From Oscillospiraceae bacterium (GTDB lineage: Bacteria; Bacillota; Clostridia; Oscillospirales; Acutalibacteraceae), in NCBI GenBank assembly GCA_031270605.1, contig JAISXG010000067.1, positions 1 to 39,560 on the forward strand: a DNA stretch of 39,560 nt. Direction: 5' to 3'. Below are positions 24,430 to 32,646 of the stretch, one piece after another. The translations under genes and the position numbers were made by a program. The notes under the pieces are model-generated. The model was not told the origin of the DNA. It saw only the letters and a list, made by a program, of their open reading frames with translations, and ran no database searches. Numbering within the stretch: position 1 is the stretch's first letter; every line of letters begins with the position of its first letter.

Positions 24430-24467
24430 CCACCTGCGGGCGCAATTGTGCTTGCAGGTGGTTTTTT
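24430..24467 (+). terminator. Terminator of the GPH-type transporter
   Basis: CCACCTGC (24430-24437) pairs with GCAGGTGG (24454-24461), followed by six T (24462-24467). Confidence 0.85.
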
Positions 24468-24473
24468 GCGCAG

Positions 24474-25250
24474 TCAGGAGCCTGTGGACTTATAATGTCG
24501 CAGACCGATCTTCCAGAGCAAAAAGCTGGGAATCGCAAACAATGCGCCGGCAAGCGGCAGAAACATATAAAGAATATTATCCGTACGGCCGGTAATATAA
24601 AGAAACGGGTAATACTGCACCAGCGCGAGCGGCACCACATAGGTAAAAAACCGCAGCACGTGTTTGCCATAAATTGAAAAGGGGTATTTGCCATGCTCAC
24701 GCCCGCCATCCGTGAAAACGTTCATGAATTCAAGCCCTTCGGTCGTGAAGAAACAAAGAGCGGCATAAATTACAAACAAACATGAAAAAATGATAACCCC
24801 CGAAACAGTCATAAAAACCAGTGTCAGAATTTTTCTGCCTGTCCAAGCGACATCCGCAGTGGTCACCGCATAAATCATAACACCTGCCGCCTGCAAAAAG
24901 CGGCCAACGCGCGTGAATTCAAATTTTGAGGCAATCACCTGAAACACAGCGCCCCGCGGGCGCACCATCATGCGGTCAAACTCCCCGTTGCCGATAATGG
25001 ATGCAAATGTGTCAAACCCGCGGGCAAAGCATTCGGCGACTGAAAACGCCATCAGCACCACCGAAAAACAGAGCGAAATCTCCTGAAAAGTAAAACCCCC
25101 GATTTCATAAAAGCGGTTCATGACAAAATAGATGCTGAACAGCGATGTAAAGGACATCAGCGCCTGCCCGGCCGCTGTCAAAAAAAGCGAAACCTTATGC
25201 TGCATCACGCTTCGCAGGTGAATCGAAAGATATTGCAAATAGAGCCGCAT
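24474..25250 (-). CDS. ABC-2 type permease, second subunit
   Basis: Membrane protein of 258 residues with six predicted hydrophobic segments (for example LFLTAAGQALMSFTSLFSIYFVM near 22). It belongs to the uncharacterised paired ABC-2 permeases that go with a DrrA-like ATPase. It contains ECFARGFDTFASIIGNGEFDRMMVRP near residue 92, a conserved cytoplasmic stretch of this family. It is 44 bases downstream of the first permease. Export is the expected direction; cargo is unknown. Confidence 0.85.
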   Translation of the reverse strand: MRLYLQYLSIHLRSVMQHKVSLFLTAAGQALMSFTSLFSIYFVMNRFYEIGGFTFQEISLCFSVVLMAFSVAECFARGFDTFASIIGNGEFDRMMVRPRGAVFQVIASKFEFTRVGRFLQAAGVMIYAVTTADVAWTGRKILTLVFMTVSGVIIFSCLFVIYAALCFFTTEGLEFMNVFTDGGREHGKYPFSIYGKHVLRFFTYVVPLALVQYYPFLYITGRTDNILYMFLPLAGALFAIPSFLLWKIGLRHYKSTGS

Positions 25251-25294
25251 TGCACAGCACTCCCCTTTCTGTGATTAATGATACTACCATACCG

Positions 25295-26098
25295 TCACCC
25301 TCCTTGAATGATGAGCTTTCGGGTGGCACGACCCATCATCGCTCTGCCCAAAGCAATCATCGCAACAGCCCAAAAGCATTGCAGCGCAAGAGTCAGCCAC
25401 AGCTCACGCCCCGCAATATGTCCCGAATAGATACGAAAAGGCGCGTTGTTCATTGAGGCAAAGGGCAGCAGCGCAACCGCCTTTTGCCAGGCCTGCGGAA
25501 AAAACGGCAGCGGAATCAACTGGCCCGCCAAAAACTCAGAAGCAGCCGTTAAAAACACCCGCACGCCCAAGGGCGAAACCGTGTAGAACGTGCTGACATA
25601 CATCAGCATGGAAAAAGAGACCGTGATCACAAACGCCAACAGCATCGAAATTAAAAAAGCAGGCACAATGCGCCAGTCATCGGGCGCGGAGAAGCCGTAC
25701 GGCGCGGGTAGCAGCACCGCAAACAGCAAAATCGGCCAGGCCCGCAGCATCGCGCGCGAGGTGCGGTTGCCCATGTCCTTGAAAAACCACATGGCATACA
25801 CGTCCGTCGGCCTTGTGAGCTCATAAGCTACGCTGCCGCTGCTGATAGCATCCGCAATTTCCTTATCCCAAAACCAGGTGGCATACATCATAATAAACGC
25901 CTGATTCAGCCAAACATAAGAAGCAAGCTGCCCCATCTCCATGGGCAGCGCCGCGGGGTTTGCTTCATTCAGCGCCTTATAAAACAAAATGTAAAAACCG
26001 CCCCACGCAAACTGCGTCGCAAGCCCCGCAAGCGCGGCCGCGCGGTATTGCAGTCCGGTTAAAAATCGGATTTTGAAGAGTGAAAGATATTTTGTCAT
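25295..26098 (-). CDS. ABC-2 type permease, first subunit
   Basis: Membrane protein of 267 residues with six hydrophobic segments. KEIADAISSGSVAYELTRPTDVYAMWF near residue 78 parallels the corresponding stretch in the partner permease, consistent with a heterodimeric transmembrane part. Its ATGA start overlaps the stop of the ATPase gene, so translation is coupled. Confidence 0.87.
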   Translation of the reverse strand: MTKYLSLFKIRFLTGLQYRAAALAGLATQFAWGGFYILFYKALNEANPAALPMEMGQLASYVWLNQAFIMMYATWFWDKEIADAISSGSVAYELTRPTDVYAMWFFKDMGNRTSRAMLRAWPILLFAVLLPAPYGFSAPDDWRIVPAFLISMLLAFVITVSFSMLMYVSTFYTVSPLGVRVFLTAASEFLAGQLIPLPFFPQAWQKAVALLPFASMNNAPFRIYSGHIAGRELWLTLALQCFWAVAMIALGRAMMGRATRKLIIQGG

Positions 26099-27069
26099 AT
26101 CGCAAACTCCTCATAAAGCGAAACCACAACATCCTCCGTCGCCGACCCGCTCACCGAAAGGTCTTTGATTTCCACGCTCTCTGAAAGCGCACCGATGGCT
26201 TGTGATACTGAAAGCCGTGACGAATCCAGTTCAAGCACCGCACGGCCGGGCATCTCGCCCACAACGAAAAGCCCATCAAGCACGGGCAACACGCCGTTTT
26301 GGTATTCCAGCGTGAGAGTCTTTGTTTTTGCGCCCCGCTTTTTCAATTCTTCCAGCGTCCCATCCAGCAAAATCTGCCCCTTGCCGATGAGCAAAATGCG
26401 GTTTGTGAGAGCCTCAATGTCCTGCATGTCGTGGGTGGTAAGGATCACCGTGGTCTGCTTCTCGCGGTTGATGCGCCTGATAAATTCACGCACCGCGATT
26501 TTTGAAACGGCGTCCAGCCCGATGGTGGGTTCGTCCAAAAACAGGATTTTGGGGTCGTGCAAGAGCGAGGCGGCAATCTCACAGCGCATTCGCTGCCCAA
26601 GGCTCAGCTGCCGCGCCGGGGTGCGCACAATTTCGCTCAAATCCAGCAATGCGATCAGTTCGCCAACATTGCGATTATAGGTCTGGGGCGGGATCTTATA
26701 AATGTCGCGCAGCAGCTCAAACGAGTCGATCACGGGCACGTCCCACCAAAGCTGCGAGCGTTGCCCGAACACCACGCCGATGTTTTTCACATGCTCTTTT
26801 CTGTTTTTCCACGGCACAAGGCCGTTGATGCGGCACTCGCCGCTGTCGGGGGTCAGAATGCCGCTCATAATTTTAATGGTGCTGCTTTTGCCCGCGCCGT
26901 TCGGGCCGATGTAGCCCACCATTTCACCCTCGGCAATGGAAAAAGACACCTGTCTGAGAGCTTCAATATAGGTGTACTCCTTTTTCACAAGCGCCCTGAC
27001 AGCTTGCTTCATGCCCGCGTTGCGCTTCGCCACCTTGAAGGTTTTGCTGATGTTTTGCAGTTCGATCAT
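26095..27069 (-). CDS. ABC transporter ATP-binding protein (DrrA-like exporter type)
   Basis: ATPase of 324 residues. Walker A GPNGAGKSS (55-63), Q-loop at VVFGQRSQLWWD (99-110), signature LSLGQR (155-160), Walker B ILFLDEPTIGLD (175-186), H-loop TTHD. The last 90 residues form a regulatory extension usual in antibiotic and lipid exporters. ATG at 27069 has GGAGGA upstream; the upstream in-frame ATG at 27126 lies inside the leader hairpin. First gene of the operon. Confidence 0.92.
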   Translation of the reverse strand: MIELQNISKTFKVAKRNAGMKQAVRALVKKEYTYIEALRQVSFSIAEGEMVGYIGPNGAGKSSTIKIMSGILTPDSGECRINGLVPWKNRKEHVKNIGVVFGQRSQLWWDVPVIDSFELLRDIYKIPPQTYNRNVGELIALLDLSEIVRTPARQLSLGQRMRCEIAASLLHDPKILFLDEPTIGLDAVSKIAVREFIRRINREKQTTVILTTHDMQDIEALTNRILLIGKGQILLDGTLEELKKRGAKTKTLTLEYQNGVLPVLDGLFVVGEMPGRAVLELDSSRLSVSQAIGALSESVEIKDLSVSGSATEDVVVSLYEEFAI

Positions 27070-27089
27070 CTTGCTTCCTCCTCTCGTTT

Positions 27090-27161
27090 TCAAAAGCAAA
27101 ACACACCCGCAGTTCTCAAAAAGCAAAGAACCACGGGTGTGTTTTTATAAAATAGTGCCAT
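27090..27161 (-). CDS. Candidate 23-residue leader ORF of the ABC exporter
   Basis: ATG at 27161 opens 23 codons ending with TGA at 27090-27092. The peptide starts MALFYKNTPVV and ends RTAGVFCF. It covers the attenuator stem and stops 20 bases before the ATPase ATG. The Shine-Dalgarno is weak (TGTAAA), so translation is uncertain. Leaders of this design control some antibiotic-exporter and methylase genes. Confidence 0.35.
   Translation of the reverse strand: MALFYKNTPVVLCFLRTAGVFCF
27098..27145 (-). promoter_or_regulatory. Attenuator-like hairpin in the ABC exporter leader
   Basis: Twelve perfect pairs (AAAACACACCCG 27098-27109 with CGGGTGTGTTTT 27134-27145), a 2x2 internal loop, and five more (GTTCT 27112-27116 with AGAAC 27127-27131). 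The minus strand continues TTTTGCTTTTG. It lies between promoter and ATPase start, about 30 bases from the ATG, so it would stop transcription before the gene unless relieved. Confidence 0.7.
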
Positions 27162-27229
27162 TTTTACATACAAAACCAACAGCCCGGCGCACACAAGCAC
27201 CGAACCCGGCTTTGACGAAAAGCATATAT

Positions 27230-27257
27230 ATCATAACATAATATTTTGTTTTGTCAA
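27230..27257 (-). promoter_or_regulatory. Predicted promoter of the ABC exporter operon
   Basis: On the minus strand TTGACA (27252-27257), 16 bases, TATGAT (27230-27235). The resulting leader is about 150 bases. Confidence 0.7.
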
Positions 27258-27334
27258 TATGAATTTGATGAAACCTAAAAAAAATCTGCTCGACACAAAA
27301 TGCAGCCGACGATGATATTTTTGCCGCATTCTTA

Positions 27335-27363
27335 TTGACACGTTAACATTTTCGTAATATACT
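27335..27363 (+). promoter_or_regulatory. Predicted promoter of panE
   Basis: TTGACA (27335-27340), 17 bases, TATACT (27358-27363). Divergent from the ABC exporter promoter. Confidence 0.78.
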
Positions 27364-27419
27364 TGTATTAATTCGAGAAAATTTTGTATGTTTTTAACAG
27401 ATATTTAGGAGGAAGATAA

Positions 27420-28430
27420 ATGAGAAGCGTTTTAATCGGCCCCGGGGCCATCGGCGGCACCCTTGCAACATTGATCACCGAAGCGGGCTTTCAGCTCGAC
27501 GTGGTGGATAAAGACGAAGCCTCAGCGAAAAAACTGAGTGAAGAGGGCTTTCACCTCATCGGCGCAAGAGGAGAGCATCGTGTAAAATTGCACACGATCC
27601 CTTCACTTGAGGCATTGGAGGGGCAGTATGACATCTGCATCATCGCAACAAAATATTTTTTCATGCCTGACCTTGCGGGAAAAATGCTGCCTTATCTAAA
27701 AGAAGACAGCATTGTGGTCGCCATGCAAAACGGCATCTGCATCGACATGCTTGCGGATGTTGTGGGCAAAAACCGCGCCGTGGGCTGCATGATCGGCTTC
27801 GGCGCAACCATGACGGCGCTGGGCGAGGTGAACATGACCAGCAAGGGTGAATTCATTATCGGCATGAGTGAGGGCTATTCTTCGGACAAGCTCGAATATT
27901 TCAAAAAAATGATGGACAGCGTGCTGCCCACAGCAATCACAGACAACATCGTGGGCGCTTTGTATTCAAAACTGATCATCAACTCCTGCATCAACTCCCT
28001 CGGCGCGGCCACGGGCAAAACCCTCGGCGAGGTGCTAAAGCACTTGCAGGCACGCAATATTTTTCTTGCCATTGCCCGCGAAGGCATTTCAGTCGCAAAA
28101 AAAATGGGGCTCAAAGTCCCGCCCTATAACGGCATTTTAGAATACCGCATGCTGCTTGTGAGCAACGCGGCATTTTATAATTCTATCGTCAAAACCCTGT
28201 TCCGGCTGATCGGCTCGCTGAAATACGGCAAAGTCAAGGTTTCGATGCTGCAATCCCTTGAGCGCGGCGAAAAAACCGAAATCGACATTTTCAACGGCTA
28301 CATAGCGAGGAAGGGCAAGGAGGTGGGTGTACCCACCCCGGTCAACGACCAAATCACCCAGATGATAAAAGACATCGAAACAGGCAAGCGCCCCATTGCG
28401 GTGAGCAACCTGAACGATATAAAACTGTAA
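27420..28430 (+). CDS. panE: 2-dehydropantoate 2-reductase (ketopantoate reductase family)
   Basis: NADPH-dependent reductase of pantothenate synthesis, 336 residues. N-terminal Rossmann motif GPGAIGGTLA (7-16), IIATKYF near 75 (the Lys of this family), MQNGI near 102, and the catalytic Lys in ALYSKLIINSCIN near 180. GGAGGA precedes the ATG. Adjacent ilvD makes 2-ketoisovalerate, the precursor of ketopantoate, which supports the role. ApbA/PanE relatives with other keto acids as substrate cannot be excluded. Confidence 0.87.
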   Translation: MRSVLIGPGAIGGTLATLITEAGFQLDVVDKDEASAKKLSEEGFHLIGARGEHRVKLHTIPSLEALEGQYDICIIATKYFFMPDLAGKMLPYLKEDSIVVAMQNGICIDMLADVVGKNRAVGCMIGFGATMTALGEVNMTSKGEFIIGMSEGYSSDKLEYFKKMMDSVLPTAITDNIVGALYSKLIINSCINSLGAATGKTLGEVLKHLQARNIFLAIAREGISVAKKMGLKVPPYNGILEYRMLLVSNAAFYNSIVKTLFRLIGSLKYGKVKVSMLQSLERGEKTEIDIFNGYIARKGKEVGVPTPVNDQITQMIKDIETGKRPIAVSNLNDIKL

Positions 28431-28461
28431 AGAGCGCCGGCAGGCAGTGCCGCAACACTCA

Positions 28462-28616
28462 TATAGTCAAACCGCTCCGAAAGCAAGACAGTCTTTTCGG
28501 TCTGTTTTTCGTCTTGCCAGACAGACGCCGCCTTGCTGGCGCAAGGCAAGAAGGGTAACAACGCAAGGCGAAAAACAGACCGAAAAGGCATATTGGTTTG
28601 AAGTGGTTTGACTATA
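28462..28616. repeat. Long palindrome (element 3) between panE and ilvD
   Basis: The ends TATAGTCAAACC (28462-28473) and GGTTTGACTATA (28605-28616) are perfect inverted repeats. Inward the arms differ only by transitions that keep G-U pairs. A central arm CTTTTCGGTCTGTTTTTCG (28493-28511) pairs with CGAAAAACAGACCGAAAAG (28569-28587) perfectly, then continues CTTGC/GCAAG. The apex is GCCTTGC-TGGC-GCAAGGC (28530-28547). No ORF is present. The terminal TA repeats resemble a TA-target insertion (inference). Confidence 0.82.
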
Positions 28617-28642
28617 GATAACTGAAAGGACTGAATATCTCT

Positions 28643-30331
28643 ATGGAAAGAGAACTGCTGGACGAATTTCGAAGTGACGTATTGAAAAACGGTGAGGCAA
28701 AAATCAGCTCACGCGCGCTCATGAAGGGCGCCGGGCTGACGGATGACCAGATCTACCGCCCTTTTATCGGCATTGCAAACGCGTATTCAAACTTCTTTCC
28801 CGGCCACGCGCATCTTGACAAAATCGGCCAGGCTGTTAAAGAGGGCATTTTGATGGCCGGCGGCACTCCCGTTGAATTCTCGACCATCGGCATTTGCGAC
28901 GGCATTGTCATGGGCACACAGGGCATGAAATATTCCCTGCCGAGCCGCGAGCTGATTGCCGACTCCGTTGAGAGCATGGCGACCTCACATGTGTGCGATG
29001 CGATCGTGCTCGTGTGCGCGTGTGACAAAATCATCCCCGGCATGATCATGGGCGCCCTGCGTGTGGACATCCCCACAATCGTCGTCACCGGCGGCCCCAT
29101 GCTCGCGGGTAATTATCGCGGCAAGCGCGTTGACGTGCAGGACATTGCCGAATCCGCGGGCAAAACCCTTGCGGGCACGATGGACCTTGACGAATATGTG
29201 GCTTATGAGGACGAGGTCTGCCCCGGCTGCGGCTCCTGTCAGGGCATGTACACCGCAAACTCCATGGCCTGTATGACAGAGGTTATCGGCTTGGCGCTTC
29301 CGGGCGGCGGCACCATTCCCGCCGTGAGCGCAAAACGCTACCACCTTGCCAAAAAATCGGGCATGCGCGCGGTGGAGCTCGCAAAATATGATGTGAAACC
29401 TTCTGAAATCTTAAATAAAGAATCCTTTGAAAACGCGATCAAGCTTGACATGCTGCTCGGCTGCTCCACCAACACCGCCCTGCACGTGCCGGCGATCGCC
29501 CACGAACTGGGCATTCAGGTGTCTCTTGACGACTTTGACCGCATCAGCCGCGAAACGCCCCATTGGGTCAGGCTCTCGCCCTCCGGCCCTCATTTGATGG
29601 AGGATCTTGAGCGCGCGGGCGGCGTGAGCGCCGTAATCAAACAGGCGCTTAACGAGGGCATCCTCACCGGCACTCAAGAAACAGTCACGGGCAAAACCCT
29701 TGCGGAGAATGTTGCAAAGGCAGAGGTGCTTGAGCCCTCCGTCATCCGCCCCGTCGCCGACCCCTATTCCCCCGAAGGCGGCTTGATGGTGCTTCACGGC
29801 AACATCGCCCCCCTGGGCGCGGTAATTAAAGTTGCGGGCGTTGACCCGAACATGTTTGAGCACACGGGGCAGGCAAAGGTTTATAACGGCCATCAGGCGG
29901 CCTTTAACGCCCTGCTGATGAGAAGGATCGTGCCCGGCGATGTGATTATTATTCGCTATGAAGGCCCGAAAGGCGGCCCCGGCATGCAGGAGATGCTGAT
30001 GCTCACCGCCTTGCTGTGCGGCCTTGGGCTTGACAAGGATGTTGCGCTGATTACAGACGGCCGCTTCTCCGGCCTTTCGCGCGGCGGTGTCATCGGCCAT
30101 GTTTCGCCCGAAGCGGCGCAGGGCGGCCCCATTGCGCTGATAGAAAACGGCGACACCATCACGTTGAGCCTGAGCAAGCGCACGCTGCATTTGCATGTGA
30201 GCGATGAAGAGCTTGCCGAGCGCAAAAAGGGCTGGACGCCGCCCGAGCCGCCCGTCACCAAAGGCTGGCTTGCGCGTTATGCTCGCCTCGTAGGCCCGGT
30301 TTCAGAAGGCGCAGTGCTTGAGGGCAACTGA
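28643..30331 (+). CDS. ilvD: Dihydroxy-acid dehydratase
   Basis: Fe-S dehydratase of branched-chain amino acid synthesis that forms 2-ketoisovalerate and 2-keto-3-methylvalerate. Length 562 residues is standard. Cluster and Mg regions are visible: VLVCACDKIIPG near 120 and CPGCGSCQGMYTANSMACM near 192, then GRFSGLSRGGVIGHVSPEAAQGGP near 472 of the C-terminal domain. AAAGGA lies 12 bases before the ATG. Preceded by panE and element 3, followed by a strong terminator. Confidence 0.95.
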   Translation: MERELLDEFRSDVLKNGEAKISSRALMKGAGLTDDQIYRPFIGIANAYSNFFPGHAHLDKIGQAVKEGILMAGGTPVEFSTIGICDGIVMGTQGMKYSLPSRELIADSVESMATSHVCDAIVLVCACDKIIPGMIMGALRVDIPTIVVTGGPMLAGNYRGKRVDVQDIAESAGKTLAGTMDLDEYVAYEDEVCPGCGSCQGMYTANSMACMTEVIGLALPGGGTIPAVSAKRYHLAKKSGMRAVELAKYDVKPSEILNKESFENAIKLDMLLGCSTNTALHVPAIAHELGIQVSLDDFDRISRETPHWVRLSPSGPHLMEDLERAGGVSAVIKQALNEGILTGTQETVTGKTLAENVAKAEVLEPSVIRPVADPYSPEGGLMVLHGNIAPLGAVIKVAGVDPNMFEHTGQAKVYNGHQAAFNALLMRRIVPGDVIIIRYEGPKGGPGMQEMLMLTALLCGLGLDKDVALITDGRFSGLSRGGVIGHVSPEAAQGGPIALIENGDTITLSLSKRTLHLHVSDEELAERKKGWTPPEPPVTKGWLARYARLVGPVSEGAVLEGN

Positions 30332-30343
30332 TAAGAAAAACAG

Positions 30344-30384
30344 AAAAAGAGTTGAAGCACAAATAACGCTTCAACTCTTTTTTT
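30344..30384 (+). terminator. Terminator of ilvD
   Basis: AAAAAGAGTTGAAGC (30344-30358) pairs perfectly with GCTTCAACTCTTTTT (30368-30382), ending in a seven-T run (30378-30384). Confidence 0.9.
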
Positions 30385-30475
30385 ATATTGATAGGCAATC
30401 TTTTTTATTCTATGAATCATTATGATACAAAACAATTTATCAATATTATTTGCCTTCATATGACAAAGCATATAA

Positions 30476-31462
30476 TCAATCTTTTTTTGTCAACTTTTCT
30501 TGTATATTTGCAGGTATTGGGCCTATCGGCGGCTCAATATCACAGTCAAAAAGATACAAAAGAAGTTCATCAAAATCTTTTTCAACTATAGTATTATCGC
30601 TCCAATTCAAAGCATATTTAGACTTTACAAAAATAGGAAGGCCTTTATCTATATCTGCGTCTCTCAGAATTGCCACATACTTGTTTTGTTCTTGCCTAGA
30701 TAACATATCACCTTGAATAATCATGGTTTCCCAACCAACACCACCTTTTCTATTGTCTGCTTTTTCTGCGTAATGCTTATCACATATCAGCAAGACCTTA
30801 TCTGCCATTAGTAGTTCATTCGTCATCCATTGAGGTAAATCTTGACCTGGTTTTAAATGAAAAATATCTAGTCGAGCATCTACTCCATTGCTTCGTAACT
30901 TACAGGCCAAATTCTTTACCCAATTTCGGTTGTCTTTATCTGCTCCAGTGTAACTTATAAAAACTCTCGGATTTTTAATGCAATTAGATGAAGACGCATC
31001 ATCTTCCTCGATGATTTTATTATAAAAATCTTCAGAAAAGGCATACACCCATAATGAAATATTTGAATCATTTTCAAACACAGATTTCATGAGATTATAG
31101 GATGTTTTTGCTGATAAGCCACCAGCACCTGTTCCCAGTAACGGTATATTAACTTTATGCAAAGACTGCTCTTGGCAGCAATATTTTATCTGTTGCAATA
31201 TCTTTTTAAGTATATTTTCGTTTGATTTATTCACATCAATATCTCCGGATGCGGCATAACCAATCATTGAAGCATTCGAAAATGTTCCTGTATTTTGAAT
31301 AAACGAAATATCTCCTGCCGCCATCTCCTTGCGAAAGTAGGGTAAATCATTAACCATAAGATCATTTAGAATTGAGCGTGTTACCCCACCAAGGCTGTTG
31401 CAAGGAATTATTATCAGATCACATTTTGAATCAAAGATACTGCCTTTTATTAAATGTATCAT
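30476..31462 (-). CDS. Macro-like domain fused to TIR/SEFIR-type domain; candidate defence protein
   Basis: The 328-residue protein has two parts. Residues 1-150 resemble a macro (ADP-ribose-binding) domain: GSIFDSKCDLIIIPCNSLGGV (Asn22, Gly25-Gly26) parallels the GDI...VNAAN...GGGV pattern, and NIPLLGTGAGGL (105-116) parallels PxLGTGxxG. Residues 165-305 form a TIR/SEFIR-type domain: RVFISYTGADKD (166-177), ARLDIFHLKPGQDL (196-209), and GVGWETMII (241-249) with Glu245 where the NADase glutamate is expected. No transmembrane segment is visible. GGGAGGGG precedes the ATG. The gene is solitary and much more AT-rich than ilvD and the Gfo/Idh gene, so it is probably acquired. TIR confidence is high; the macro call is moderate. 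Confidence 0.75.
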   Translation of the reverse strand: MIHLIKGSIFDSKCDLIIIPCNSLGGVTRSILNDLMVNDLPYFRKEMAAGDISFIQNTGTFSNASMIGYAASGDIDVNKSNENILKKILQQIKYCCQEQSLHKVNIPLLGTGAGGLSAKTSYNLMKSVFENDSNISLWVYAFSEDFYNKIIEEDDASSSNCIKNPRVFISYTGADKDNRNWVKNLACKLRSNGVDARLDIFHLKPGQDLPQWMTNELLMADKVLLICDKHYAEKADNRKGGVGWETMIIQGDMLSRQEQNKYVAILRDADIDKGLPIFVKSKYALNWSDNTIVEKDFDELLLYLFDCDIEPPIGPIPANIQEKLTKKD

Positions 31463-31510
31463 AATTCAAAACCCCTCCCGTCCAAATCCATATTAATCAG
31501 CAAATATAAC

Positions 31511-31537
31511 AAAACCGCCGCAGACCACGACGATTTT
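31511..31537 (-). terminator. Terminator of the Gfo/Idh gene
   Basis: On the minus strand AAAATCGTCG pairs with CGGCGGTTTT as a 10-bp stem using two G-U pairs, with a 7-base loop, followed by GTTATATTT. It separates the TIR gene from the upstream operon. Confidence 0.55.
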
Positions 31538-31552
31538 GCAGTTAAAATACTA

Positions 31553-32629
31553 TTAAAGAGCAGCCGGGCGTTCGCAGGTAGTTACGAGTTTATAGTGCGC
31601 CCCCGCCGCCGAGCTTTCGCCAAAGCCGAGCATAATGTCAAGCACATGAAAGCCGAGCGAGCCACTCGCACGAAGGGGTGTGCCCTCGCGCAAAGCAGAG
31701 GCCATGTCCCAAACCGCGATGCCGCGGCTGTTTTCGGCATAGGGCTTTGTGACGGACACCTCAACAAATGGCTCCTTACCCTTTTGAATGCGCACCGGGC
31801 CGCCGAAGCCGTTCGGGTCGGGCACCTGCATGCTGCCCTTTGTGCCATAAATTTCAATGCAGGGGTGGTCGCTGCCCCACACGTCAAATGACGTCGTGAT
31901 CGTGCCGACCGCACCATTTTTAAACTCCATAATACCATTGACGTGGGTATCCACCTCAACGTCAATGACTTTGCCGTACTTCTTCTCGCTCGTGATCGTG
32001 CGCGTGGGGAAGGATTTTTTTGTGACGCCGCAAAGCTGGTCGACCGGCCCGAGCAGGTTCACAAGGGCGGTCACATAATAGGGACCCATGTCGAGCATCG
32101 GCCCGCCGCCGTATTCATAATAAAACTCGGGGTCGGGGTGCCAGGATTCGTGCCCGTGGCAGAGCATATAGGCAGTCGCACCGATGGGCTCGCCGATTTC
32201 GCCGCTGTCGAGAATCTCGCGGCAGGTCTGAATGCCCGCGCCGAGGAAGGTGTCGGGTGCGACGCCGATGAGCAGGCCCTTTTCTTTTGCCGTGTCAAAC
32301 AGCTCCTTCGCGTTCTCACGCGTGATGGACATGGGCTTTTCGCTGTGGGTGTTTTTACCGTATTTCAGCGCCTCAACCGCAACGCCGTAGTGCTCGCCCG
32401 GACGGGTGAGGTTGAGCACGATTTCAATTTCACTGTCTTTGAACACGTCATACATCGTGTCGTAGATCACGGGTACGTTCCAGTCGCCGCTCGCTTTTTG
32501 CGACCGCTCGGGAATCAGGTCGCAAACGCCCTTGACCTCCACACGGTCATTGAAAACAGTGGTTAGATTTTTCAAATAAATGGGGCTGATGTTGCCGTTG
32601 CCGATGATTGCGGTGACTACTTTTTTCAT
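31553..32629 (-). CDS. Gfo/Idh/MocA-family oxidoreductase
   Basis: NAD(P)-dependent sugar or polyol dehydrogenase, 358 residues. Rossmann motif AIIGNGNISPIYL (7-19), and the family EKP signature HSEKPM with catalytic Lys98. The GGPMLDMGPYYVTALVNLLGP stretch near 180 carries the second conserved region. ATG at 32629 has GAGGGGGA upstream. It starts 17 bases after the ThuA-like gene. The pair is typical of catabolic operons for sugars or inositol-like compounds; the substrate is unknown. Confidence 0.9.
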   Translation of the reverse strand: MKKVVTAIIGNGNISPIYLKNLTTVFNDRVEVKGVCDLIPERSQKASGDWNVPVIYDTMYDVFKDSEIEIVLNLTRPGEHYGVAVEALKYGKNTHSEKPMSITRENAKELFDTAKEKGLLIGVAPDTFLGAGIQTCREILDSGEIGEPIGATAYMLCHGHESWHPDPEFYYEYGGGPMLDMGPYYVTALVNLLGPVDQLCGVTKKSFPTRTITSEKKYGKVIDVEVDTHVNGIMEFKNGAVGTITTSFDVWGSDHPCIEIYGTKGSMQVPDPNGFGGPVRIQKGKEPFVEVSVTKPYAENSRGIAVWDMASALREGTPLRASGSLGFHVLDIMLGFGESSAAGAHYKLVTTCERPAAL

Positions 32630-32646
32630 GGTAAAATCCCCCTCTG

